Shown here in pieces: positions 1-5,815 of a DNA stretch of 6,476 nt. This stretch comes from Candidatus Bathyarchaeota archaeon. GTDB taxonomy: Archaea > Thermoproteota > Bathyarchaeia > TCS64. The stretch lies in the NCBI GenBank assembly GCA_030613835.1, contig JAUWLH010000088.1:1-6476 (forward strand), in the 5' to 3' direction. The notes beneath the pieces are model-generated. The model had not been told where the DNA came from. It did no database searches and was given only the letters and a program-made list of their open reading frames with translations. Numbering within the stretch: the stretch's first letter is position 1; every line of letters begins with the position of its first letter. The position numbers and the translations under genes were made by a program.

Positions 1-58
1 GTAAACACACACGCGTTTAGGGAAGTGACGACTAATAGGCGCGCGGCTACTCACCTTA

Positions 59-139
59 TTTTTGGTTTGTATTTACATCCACTAATTTTTGGTTTACAGT
101 TACATACGCTATGTTTTGGTTTGTGATTACGAACTAAAA
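59..139. repeat. Three imperfect 27-bp tandem repeats
   Basis: Units begin at 59, 86 and 113, and each carries TTTTGGTTT at the same phase, with the GG pair at 64, 91 and 118, exactly 27 bp apart. Each unit continues with a TTAC-containing segment (TTTACAT, GTTACAT, GATTACG) and CTA near its end. A related dispersed copy, with TTTTGGGTTCGTGATTAC, lies around 504-521. The units differ at several positions, so they are old or constrained only in the core. Iteron-like protein-binding sites are one reading. Confidence 0.7.
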
Positions 140-202
140 AACAGTTCAAGCGCGCATGTATTCTAGAGAGGTAGACAGTTGTTTGATAGAGTAAACAGCA
201 TA

Positions 203-232
203 GAGTACCCACCCACCGACTGTAGGGTACTC
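203..232. repeat. Inverted repeat GAGTACCC / GGGTACTC
   Basis: Perfect 8-bp arms at 203-210 and 225-232 enclose a 14-base loop. The left arm could instead pair with a second GGGTACT at 351-357, so two mutually exclusive pairings exist if the region is transcribed. Confidence 0.6.
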
Positions 233-269
233 ACTAACCGACTCGACACACACAGTGACAGATGTATGG

Positions 270-285
270 GTAGCCTATAGGCTAC
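270..285. repeat. 16-bp perfect palindrome
   Basis: GTAGCCTATAGGCTAC reads identically on both strands with no spacer. A spacer-free palindrome of this length is typical of a dimeric protein-binding site rather than an RNA hairpin. No neighbouring gene depends on it obviously. Confidence 0.7.
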
Positions 286-302
286 AGGCACACTGACTGG
301 CA

Positions 303-330
303 GGGTGGGTGTGGTGGCATACTGGGTGGG
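303..330 (+). other. Putative G-quadruplex motif
   Basis: Four GGG tracts occur at 303-305, 307-309, 324-326 and 328-330. The outer loops are single T residues and the central loop is 14 bases. Two more GGG runs follow at 351-353 and 360-362. Single-nucleotide outer loops are known to favour stable parallel G-quadruplexes even with a longer central loop. Folding is inferred from sequence only. Confidence 0.45.
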
Positions 331-382
331 TCGCTCTCTCTGTGTCCTGTGGGTACTATGGGTCAGTATAGACCCACCCAGT
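321..382. repeat. 12-bp perfect inverted repeat with 38-base loop
   Basis: ACTGGGTGGGTC (321-332) is matched exactly by GACCCACCCAGT (371-382). Inside, a smaller hairpin TGGGTC / GACCCA (359-364 and 371-376, loop AGTATA) competes for the same right arm. The left arm is also the second half of the G-quadruplex motif, so stem and quadruplex are mutually exclusive. Confidence 0.65.
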
Positions 383-437
383 GCTTGTCAAAGGGTTAAG
401 CTGTGAACATATCTGTCATGGTCTTGAGTTGTGGGTT

Positions 438-451
438 TGTAAACGTTTACA
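438..451. repeat. 14-bp perfect palindrome
   Basis: TGTAAACGTTTACA is symmetric without a spacer and combines two back-to-back copies of the GTAAAC/GTTTAC word that recurs across the left flank. It resembles a dimeric regulator or initiator site. Confidence 0.65.
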
Positions 452-594
452 GAACTGGAGTGAGGTGCTGAGTCAGCGCGCACATATGACACTAAACCCC
501 TTTTTTTGGGTTCGTGATTACACCCCTTATAGGTCTACTTGTTCTCCACTGCGCGCGCTACCTTAACCACATCTCAACCTCACCAACCAGCTAC

Positions 595-627
595 CTTGAG
601 CCACGAGGAGATAGCTACTTGCTCAAG
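595..627. repeat. 7-bp inverted repeat before the 633 open frame
   Basis: CTTGAGC (595-601) and GCTCAAG (621-627) form perfect arms around 19 bases that contain GAGGAG (605-610), a possible ribosome binding site. If transcribed rightward, the stem would enclose that site. The nearest in-frame start (GTG at 633) lies 22 bases past it, too far for normal use, so any regulatory role is speculative. Confidence 0.35.
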
Positions 628-632
628 CTAAG

Positions 633-902
633 GTGATTTACCAGAACGAGAGGTGGTGCACACTGGGCGCGCGCTTTGACTCAGAGCCGTTGATCATAGA
701 CACGACTGACCTTCTACTGGACATGAGGATGGGTTTGGTGGATTTGAATAACTGTGGTTTCATTATGGTTAATGCTGAAATTTTCTATCAGGTGGAATAT
801 CTGGAAAAGAGAACCCCAAATCTGGGAACCGTTCAAAATCTTTGTCCAGGACTCGCACCAGATATGACTGAGACGCAGCGTAACAAAATGAAAAGACTCT
901 GA
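633..902 (+). CDS. Hypothetical protein or gene remnant, unrecognised
   Basis: This frame encodes 89 residues from a GTG; no earlier start exists because TAG lies in frame at 612. I recognise no family. The product is mixed and protein-like, with an acidic-hydrophobic stretch (about residues 15-40, SEPLIIDTTDLLLDMRMGL), a WC pair near residue 9, and a polar Lys/Arg-rich end. No membrane segment or signal peptide is evident. The start lacks a ribosome binding site at proper distance, and the frame ends inside an A-rich stretch beyond which another frame stays open, as in a frameshifted gene. It may therefore be the first surviving piece of a decayed gene. A chance open frame cannot be excluded. 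Confidence 0.3.
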   Translation: MIYQNERWCTLGARFDSEPLIIDTTDLLLDMRMGLVDLNNCGFIMVNAEIFYQVEYLEKRTPNLGTVQNLCPGLAPDMTETQRNKMKRL

Positions 903-1218
903 GAGGCTTAGCACCCATGACAGATCATATCCTTGTAATACGGTGGTATGGCAGTCCTCCGCGTCTTCAAAGCCTTGAGTGTTTACATGTAAATCTGTGT
1001 TAATATCCCATTCCCAGCACCTTTCTTACATCTACGGTATCCTTTGAAAAAAGTTTTAGAAGAGAAAAGAGGCTATCTCCAACTACATCAAGAGTAAACT
1101 TAAGCTAATTAAGAGTCTAAACAAACGCGCGTTGAAAGAATATTATCTGGAGGAGAGGTCTCAAGGTACGGTCTGCGGACGGATGAGACGAAGTTTAAGG
1201 CCACTCCCACTGCCTTAA
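884..1218 (+). pseudogene. Possible decayed coding sequence in two frames
   Basis: After the 633-902 frame closes, the frame containing ATG 917 (from 884) reads MTDHILVIRWYGSPP and onward, is broken by a TAA at 1001, and then reads STVSFEK up to about 1050. From 1060 a third frame is open to TAA at 1216, reading EAISNYIKSKLKLIKSLNKR followed by ALKEYYLEER, a plausible amphipathic helix, but with no start codon. Removing one A from the A6 run (1047-1052) and one from the A4 run (1065-1068) would join these as FEKVLEEKEAISNYIK. That suggests two homopolymer frameshifts, from decay or sequencing error. The family is unknown and the whole reading is tentative. Confidence 0.25.
982..993. repeat. 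12-bp perfect palindrome TTTACATGTAAA
   Basis: This spacer-free palindrome overlaps GTTTAC at 981-986 and resembles the TTTACAT core of the 27-bp repeats. It may be another site for whatever binds those. Confidence 0.45.
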
Positions 1219-1224
1219 TAACGT

Positions 1225-1249
1225 AAAAAAATTATGGGATAGTAGCCCC
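1225..1249 (-). terminator. Operon terminator (T-tract with weak hairpin)
   Basis: Starting six bases beyond the TAA of the second exporter gene, the minus strand reads GGGG, a seven-base loop, CCC, ATAA and then seven T residues (1231-1225). Archaeal RNA polymerase terminates at oligo-T with little need for a stem, so the T7 run is the main evidence. The short GGG/CCC stem may help. Confidence 0.5.
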
Positions 1250-1255
1250 TTGTTC

Positions 1256-3427
1256 TTATCTCTGGCCGAGTTTTTCCTTTGAGAGATAGTATTTACCGTT
1301 GTGCTCGATGAAGGCACTTGACTCGCCCATACTCATCTGCATTCTCTCGAACATAGGAGGAAGTCCAAGTTCCTCTGAGGTCATAGCAGTCTCGGGTGAG
1401 ACAGCTCCATTCTCCTTGAAGGTCTCAGTCAATTCCTTCATCCTCTCCATCATCATGTCGGGCGATGGTCTCATTCCTCCCCCAATACCACCTCCCATGC
1501 CGGACATTCCCCTTCTTCCTCCCATCATCCTCATTGCTGGTTTAATTGGTTCCACTCTTTCAACGGGTTTGATGTACTCGAACTCCACGTCCTTTGTTCC
1601 CTTGAACTGGCTCATGTAGAGGTTGAAGTAGAAGCCCTTCTTTTCAAGAAGCTCCCCGTGGTTTCCTCGCTCGATGATCTCTCCATCTTTTATGACTAGC
1701 ACCTTGTCTGCGTTCCTGATAGTGCTCAGCCTATGAGCGATGACAAAAGCTGTCCTTCCCTCCATGAGGTTCAACAGTGCCTCCTGTATCTGCACCTCGG
1801 TACGAGTATCTACGCTGCTTGTAGCCTCATCCAGAATCAGTATCGCTGGGTTCGCGATGATGGCTCTAGCGATGCTAAGGAGCTGCCTCTGTCCCTGACT
1901 CAGGTTGCCTGCGCGTTCACTGAGCTCTGTCTGGTACCCCTTGGGCAGGCGTCTGATAAAGCCGTCAGCGTTGGCGAGCTTCGCGGCTGCGATGCACTCC
2001 TCATCTGTGGCTTCTAGGTTGCCGTACCTGATGTTCTCCATCACGGTCCCGCTGAACAGATACACGTCCTGTAAGACGATCCCCAGCTTCCGACGAAGGT
2101 CATCCTTCTTGACGTTCCTTATGTCCTTTCCATCGATGGTGATCCTGCCGCTCTGTATATCATAGAACCGGGTCAGAACGTTGACGATGGTGGTCTTTCC
2201 TGCGCCAGTTGGTCCAACCAAAGCTATGGTCTCACCGGGCTTTGCGTGAAGGCTCACATTCTTGAGCACAGGAACTCCAGACACGTAACCAAAGTCTACG
2301 TCCTCGAAGACAATATCTCCCTTGATCTCTCTGAGTTCGGATGCGTCTTCCGCGTCTGTGAGCTCGGGGTCTCGGTCGATTACCTCAAAGATGCGTTCTG
2401 CCCCCGCTAGGGCTGACTGGATACTATTATACATGTTGGCAAAGTGTCTCAGTGGGGTCGCGAACTGTCTGCTGTACTGGATAAAGGTCGCGATGGTTCC
2501 TACTGTGGCTAGACCCTGCAGCACCATCCAGCCGCCCAGTCCTGCGACTATGGCAATGTTGGCGTTGCTGAGGATGCCCATAATAGGAGGCACCGTCATA
2601 GCGTAAGTCATGGCTAGGATACCGGTTTCTTTCACGGCTTGGTTCAGTTTGTCGAACTTGCGATTCACTGTTTCCTGTTGCTCGAAGGCGATGATCACTT
2701 TCTGTCCTGAAAATGTCTCCTGTATTACTCCGTTGAGGCCTCCTGTCTGCTTCTGGAGTTCACGGTAGTACTTCCGTGTCCTTTTCCCTACTACAGCGGT
2801 AAGGCCTATCATTATCGGGAACACTACTAGGCTTGCAAGGGCGAGCCTGACGTTAAGGCTGAACATGAGTACTACGATACCTACCAGTGTCAGTAGGTTC
2901 TGTATTAACTGTGAAACATTCTGGGTAAGCAGTGCCCCTATGGCGTCGATGTCGTTAGTGAGCCGGCTCATGAGATCTCCTGTTTGCCTCTTATCGAAGA
3001 AGCTTAGAGACAGAGTCTGCATGTGCTCAAAGAGATGTTTCCTCATCTTCATGAGACTGCCCTGGCTTACCTTTGCCATTATTATACTGTTAACGCCGGC
3101 GGCCACCGTGGTGAATATGTAGACTCCCGCCAGCAAAGCGGACACTCCTACCAGTCCGGGTAGGTCGCCCAGCATGATGTACTCGTCTATGGCTACACCG
3201 ATGAGGTAGGGGCCTGCGAGGCTAACCAGAGCGCTTACTACGGTGACCGCTATCACGAAGATGAGGCTTAGTTTGTACTCGCTGAAGTAGTTGAGGAGAC
3301 GCATCGTGACTTCACGTGCGTCCTTTGCCTTCTCTATGCTGCCCATTCTCCCTGGGCCGTGTCGCCTCACCGAGGGTTGTGCCTGGCTTTCCCCTTTTCC
3401 GTTCTTGTTAGGTCTGTTTTCGCTCAT
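1256..3427 (-). CDS. Heterodimeric ABC exporter, catalytic half-transporter (TM288/BmrD/LmrD type)
   Basis: This 723-residue half-transporter drives ATP-powered export across the membrane with the subunit encoded just upstream. Residues 1-40 are a basic hydrophilic extension. Six membrane helices lie at roughly 52-80, 88-115, 172-192, 193-214, 277-300 and 303-325. The nucleotide-binding domain follows: A-loop Tyr381, Walker A GPTGAGKT (405-412), Q-loop Gln453, signature LSQGQ (509-513), Walker B ILILD (529-533) with catalytic Glu534, D-loop SSVD (537-540) and His565. Catalytic residues are intact, but the signature is LSQGQ, as in TM288; it would face the partner's degenerate site. The usual family length is about 600, so residues 608-723 are an extra tail: Met/Gly/Arg-rich at 631-663, then charged, ending in HNGKYYLSKEK. 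The ATG overlaps the previous stop (ATGA), and GGAGGTG lies seven bases upstream. The substrate is unknown; drugs, lipids or peptides are typical. Confidence 0.93.
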   Translation of the reverse strand: MSENRPNKNGKGESQAQPSVRRHGPGRMGSIEKAKDAREVTMRLLNYFSEYKLSLIFVIAVTVVSALVSLAGPYLIGVAIDEYIMLGDLPGLVGVSALLAGVYIFTTVAAGVNSIIMAKVSQGSLMKMRKHLFEHMQTLSLSFFDKRQTGDLMSRLTNDIDAIGALLTQNVSQLIQNLLTLVGIVVLMFSLNVRLALASLVVFPIMIGLTAVVGKRTRKYYRELQKQTGGLNGVIQETFSGQKVIIAFEQQETVNRKFDKLNQAVKETGILAMTYAMTVPPIMGILSNANIAIVAGLGGWMVLQGLATVGTIATFIQYSRQFATPLRHFANMYNSIQSALAGAERIFEVIDRDPELTDAEDASELREIKGDIVFEDVDFGYVSGVPVLKNVSLHAKPGETIALVGPTGAGKTTIVNVLTRFYDIQSGRITIDGKDIRNVKKDDLRRKLGIVLQDVYLFSGTVMENIRYGNLEATDEECIAAAKLANADGFIRRLPKGYQTELSERAGNLSQGQRQLLSIARAIIANPAILILDEATSSVDTRTEVQIQEALLNLMEGRTAFVIAHRLSTIRNADKVLVIKDGEIIERGNHGELLEKKGFYFNLYMSQFKGTKDVEFEYIKPVERVEPIKPAMRMMGGRRGMSGMGGGIGGGMRPSPDMMMERMKELTETFKENGAVSPETAMTSEELGLPPMFERMQMSMGESSAFIEHNGKYYLSKEKLGQR
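1439..1537 (-). other. Met/Gly-rich tail segment of the exporter subunit
   Basis: These codons encode residues 631-663, downstream of the complete ATPase domain. Ten of the 33 residues are Met, including MRMM and MMM clusters separated by GGG runs and by RR. Five further Met lie at 682-700. The segment is low-complexity and probably disordered and cytoplasmic. Met clusters can bind Cu(I) or form flexible hydrophobic contacts, but no function can be assigned. Confidence 0.7.
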
Positions 3428-5166
3428 TGATTGGCACCTCCATCACCTAGCTGGCTGTCATATATCTCCCTGTAGATGGGGCTGGTGTCCATTAACTGGG
3501 TGTGGTTACCCTCCGCTACGATTCTGCCCTCGTCGAGGATCAGGATCTTGTCTGCGTTGAGAACCGTACTTATCCTCTGGGCGATAATGAAGCTCGTTGT
3601 ATCAGCAATTAGCTCCTCCAGCGCTTCCTCTATCTTTGTCTCGGTCTCTACGTCTACAGCGCTGGTGCTGTCGTCCAGTATCAGTATCGCGGGCTTCACT
3701 AACAATGCTCTGGCTATTGCCAGTCGCTGTTTCTGGCCTCCGCTGAGGTTTACGCCGCGTTGTCCCACCGTAGTGTCGTAACCTTGTGGGAACCCAGTGA
3801 TGAACTCGTGGGCTTGCGCAGCATTCGCAGCCTCCACTACCTCTTCTTCGGTGGCGTTTGGGCGCCCGTATCTGATGTTGTCTCTTATTGTGCCTGAGAA
3901 AAGCACCGCTTCTTGGAGGCTTATGCCTATGTGTTTTCGTAGGCTCTTGATCTCTACGTCACGAATGTCGTGGTCGTCTACTAGCACTCTTCCGTCAGAA
4001 ACGTCATAGAACCTAGATATGAGGTGGATTAAGCTTGACTTGCCACTTCCCGTTGAGCCCAGTATAGCCACGGTCTCTCCAGGTTCTGCGATAAAGCTGA
4101 CATCTCGGAGCACTGGGTCTCCGCCGTCGTCCCTGTAGCTAAAGGTCACGTTCTGGAACTCTACGCGTCCCGTGACGTCGTCGAGGTGAACTGCTTCTGG
4201 CTTGTTCTGGATCTCGGGCTCAGAGTCCAGTACCTGCATTATTCGTTTTGCTGATGCCTCGGCGTAGCTTATCTGTCCCGCCATCATAGCGAGCATCATC
4301 AGGGGAAACATGGCGCTGAAGATGTAGTTAGTGAACGCCATTATGGTGCCCACTGTAGTGGTTCCCTGCACTACCTGGATTCCGCCAAAGTAGATTATTG
4401 CGACAATACCTAGATTCATGATGAGTATGACAATGGGGAAGAGCACACCGATGAGCTGGTTTGTCTTCACTGAGACCTCGGTCAGTTCGGTGTTTGCCTT
4501 GTTGAATCTTTCTCCCTCATAGTCTCTTCGAACGAATGCCTTTACGATTCTGATTCCTGAGAGATTCTCCTCAAGCACTTGGTTCAACTGATCCAGTTTC
4601 TCCTGTATCCGTGTGAACAGGGGCTGCAAATACCGAATGAAAAACGTGATAAATACACCTGCTATTGGCATGAGCAGTAAAACATACTTTGTAAGTTGCG
4701 GGTTCGTGGCCCACATGATGCTTAGGCTTCCTACCATCATGATTGGAGCCCTCGTGAAAATCCTGAGGGTCATGGTTACCATTCTTTGTATCTGGTTCAG
4801 GTCACTGGTGAGCCTGGTTAACAGCTGGCTGCTAGACAGATCGTCTAGATTGCCGAAACTAAATGTCTGTATCTTCTTGAACATGGCCTCACGCATATCG
4901 GCCTCAAATCCCCTTGAAGCTCTAACTGCGAATACTGTGTTTCCAATCATCATTGTAGCGCTGAGAATGCTTGCTCCTACCATCATGAGACTCGTCCTCA
5001 GAATGAGATCCATGTCTTGATTGGCTATGCCTTGGTCTACAAGGGTTTGAACCATCCTCGGGATTGAGAGGTCCAACATCACCACGAGTCCGAGGAAGAC
5101 CATGGCAAGCCCCGCTTCCTTGGTGTATGGTTTCAGGTAACTGAACGCTCTTTTTAGCTGGCTCAT
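3424..5166 (-). CDS. Heterodimeric ABC exporter, degenerate-site half-transporter (TM287/BmrC/LmrC type)
   Basis: This 580-residue half-transporter is of usual family length. Six membrane helices lie at roughly 17-37, 57-80, 132-153, 158-178, 238-262 and 272-296. The nucleotide-binding domain has A-loop Tyr344, Walker A GSTGSGKS (370-377), Q-loop Gln418, canonical signature LSGGQ (474-478) and Walker B Asp498. The catalytic glutamate is replaced by Asp499 (ILDDSTSAVD) and the H-loop histidine by Gln530 (IIAQRIST). In known heterodimeric exporters exactly this pair of changes marks the subunit whose Walker A/B site binds ATP but barely hydrolyses it. Its intact LSGGQ should complete the live site on the partner. 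The ATG overlaps the regulator's TGA and has GGGAGAG eight bases upstream; the stop overlaps the partner's ATG. Tight coupling fits 1:1 assembly in the cytoplasmic membrane. Confidence 0.93.
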   Translation of the reverse strand: MSQLKRAFSYLKPYTKEAGLAMVFLGLVVMLDLSIPRMVQTLVDQGIANQDMDLILRTSLMMVGASILSATMMIGNTVFAVRASRGFEADMREAMFKKIQTFSFGNLDDLSSSQLLTRLTSDLNQIQRMVTMTLRIFTRAPIMMVGSLSIMWATNPQLTKYVLLLMPIAGVFITFFIRYLQPLFTRIQEKLDQLNQVLEENLSGIRIVKAFVRRDYEGERFNKANTELTEVSVKTNQLIGVLFPIVILIMNLGIVAIIYFGGIQVVQGTTTVGTIMAFTNYIFSAMFPLMMLAMMAGQISYAEASAKRIMQVLDSEPEIQNKPEAVHLDDVTGRVEFQNVTFSYRDDGGDPVLRDVSFIAEPGETVAILGSTGSGKSSLIHLISRFYDVSDGRVLVDDHDIRDVEIKSLRKHIGISLQEAVLFSGTIRDNIRYGRPNATEEEVVEAANAAQAHEFITGFPQGYDTTVGQRGVNLSGGQKQRLAIARALLVKPAILILDDSTSAVDVETETKIEEALEELIADTTSFIIAQRISTVLNADKILILDEGRIVAEGNHTQLMDTSPIYREIYDSQLGDGGANQ

Positions 5167-5669
5167 AATGTATTCTCTCCCAGTTCTTTGATGGCTTTTA
5201 TTGCGATGTCGAGGACCTGTATCAGTTCCTGTTTCTGTTCCTCTGACCCCGAGATCTTCTCATAGGTGGTCCCGAAGGTCTCGGTTAGGTTGCTGAAGCT
5301 TTCGTGCACATCTTTTGGCATGCCTCTATGTAGAAGCCAATACATTTTTGTCATGGATTTCTGACGTGCCCTGAAGTGATCTGGGGTCCTATATGCTTCT
5401 TTCAGTTCCGTGGTTCCTTTTTCTGTGATCTGGAACCGTTTTAGTTCGTGGTCTGCGTCGGTATAGGGCATAATTAAACCGGTTTCCTGTAATCTGGCGA
5501 GCATGGGGTAGATGCTTCCCGGACTGGGTCTCCAATCCGTGTACTCTTCCATTTTTTCCATTATCTCGCTGCCCGACATAGGTTCTCTTTGAATGAGCTT
5601 AAGTGAAAGGTACTGTAGGAGTCCCTTGGGCATTCCTATTCTTCTTCGGGGCCTATGGTGTCTAAGCAC
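5163..5669 (-). CDS. PadR-family transcriptional regulator
   Basis: This 168-residue winged-helix regulator has the PadR layout. A basic N-terminus (HHRPRRRIG) precedes the first helix, then GLLQYLSLKLIQREPMSGSE (about 16-35), the recognition-helix signature WRPSPGSIYPML (46-57), LQETGLI (60-66) and a wing ending RFQITEKG (78-85). The rest is a long helical C-terminal region with ESFSNLTETFG and a final amphipathic helix for dimerisation. It starts at GTG: GGGGGT lies six bases upstream, and family members carry the basic N-terminus; the alternative ATG at 5633 has no properly spaced site. PadR proteins such as LmrR repress multidrug ABC exporter operons and are released when ligand binds, so this is probably the local ligand-responsive repressor of the two genes it is coupled to. 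Autoregulation is likely, given the repeat array at its promoter. Confidence 0.92.
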   Translation of the reverse strand: MLRHHRPRRRIGMPKGLLQYLSLKLIQREPMSGSEIMEKMEEYTDWRPSPGSIYPMLARLQETGLIMPYTDADHELKRFQITEKGTTELKEAYRTPDHFRARQKSMTKMYWLLHRGMPKDVHESFSNLTETFGTTYEKISGSEEQKQELIQVLDIAIKAIKELGENTL

Positions 5670-5680
5670 GCAATAACCCC

Positions 5681-5728
5681 CATATCAAATTCGATATCAT
5701 TACCGATATCAAGTCCGATACTTACATA
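5681..5728. promoter_or_regulatory. Candidate PadR operator: four 12-bp periodic repeats
   Basis: Units start at 5681, 5693, 5705 and 5717, exactly 12 bp apart: CATATCAAATTC, GATATCATTACC, GATATCAAGTCC and GATACTTACATA. The shared core is GATATCA, itself containing a palindromic hexamer. The first and second units also form an imperfect 18-bp palindrome. The array spans from the TATA box across the predicted transcription start to the ribosome binding site, where a bound repressor would block initiation. Assignment to PadR is by position only. Confidence 0.55.
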
Positions 5729-5735
5729 TAAAGAG
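5725..5735 (-). promoter_or_regulatory. TATA box of the PadR-exporter operon
   Basis: The minus strand reads CTCTTTATATG, a good archaeal TATA element, preceded by the purine-rich GGAA of a possible BRE. Transcription would start near 5702, giving a leader of about 33 bases before the GTG at 5669. The candidate operator overlaps the box's downstream edge. Confidence 0.5.
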
Positions 5736-5815
5736 TTCCTCGGAGAGTCACTCCTCTGGATAGAATTAAAGACTGTAGAGCGCGCGCTTGGTGAAAAGAA
5801 GGTTAATGGTGAGGC

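Larger units (their letters stand above)
1..630. other. Gene-free, repeat- and palindrome-rich region
   Basis: I see no convincing coding sequence here. The stretch contains three 27-bp tandem units (59-139), palindromes at 270-285 and 438-451, inverted repeats at 203-232, 321-382 and 595-627, four copies of ACCCACCC or its complement, and GCGCGC at 39, 150, 476 and 551. It also has five copies of GTAAAC or GTTTAC, at 1, 92, 191, 439 and 445. The density of symmetric words suggests a structured or protein-bound locus such as a mobile-element end, a replication-related site or a structured RNA, but no known family is recognised. A palindrome-rich spacer without function is also possible. Confidence 0.6.
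5670..5815. other. Spacer between Alba and the PadR operon
   Basis: Besides the operator array and TATA box, this spacer holds AGCGCGCGCT (5779-5788), a 10-bp palindrome. A pyrimidine-rich CCTTCTTTTC on the minus strand (about 5803-5794), 13 bases beyond the Alba stop, could act as a weak Alba terminator. No small gene is seen. Confidence 0.4.

Noticed and set aside
59..139. CRISPR array
   Set aside because: The units are directly adjacent with no unique spacers, and they are too diverged.
505..525. tRNA T-arm suggested by GGGTTCG
   Set aside because: No acceptor, D or anticodon stems can be built around it, and the T-stem does not close correctly.
381..566. 61-residue open frame from GTG in the left flank
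   Set aside because: It runs through inverted-repeat and GCGCGC elements, is rich in Cys and Trp without any pattern, and has no ribosome binding site at proper distance.
1..630. Archaeal chromosomal replication origin
   Set aside because: No origin recognition box with its G-string and no Cdc6/Orc1 gene are visible in the window; the repeats alone are not enough.
714..914. Minus-strand open frame opposite the 633-902 frame
   Set aside because: It is a mirror of the plus-strand frame with Phe/His/Ser-rich composition and no start signals; neither strand is certain, but the plus-strand product looks more protein-like.
1299..5020. Numerous plus-strand open frames across the operon
   Set aside because: They lie opposite well-identified ABC exporter coding sequence and have Ser/Leu/Ile-rich shadow composition.
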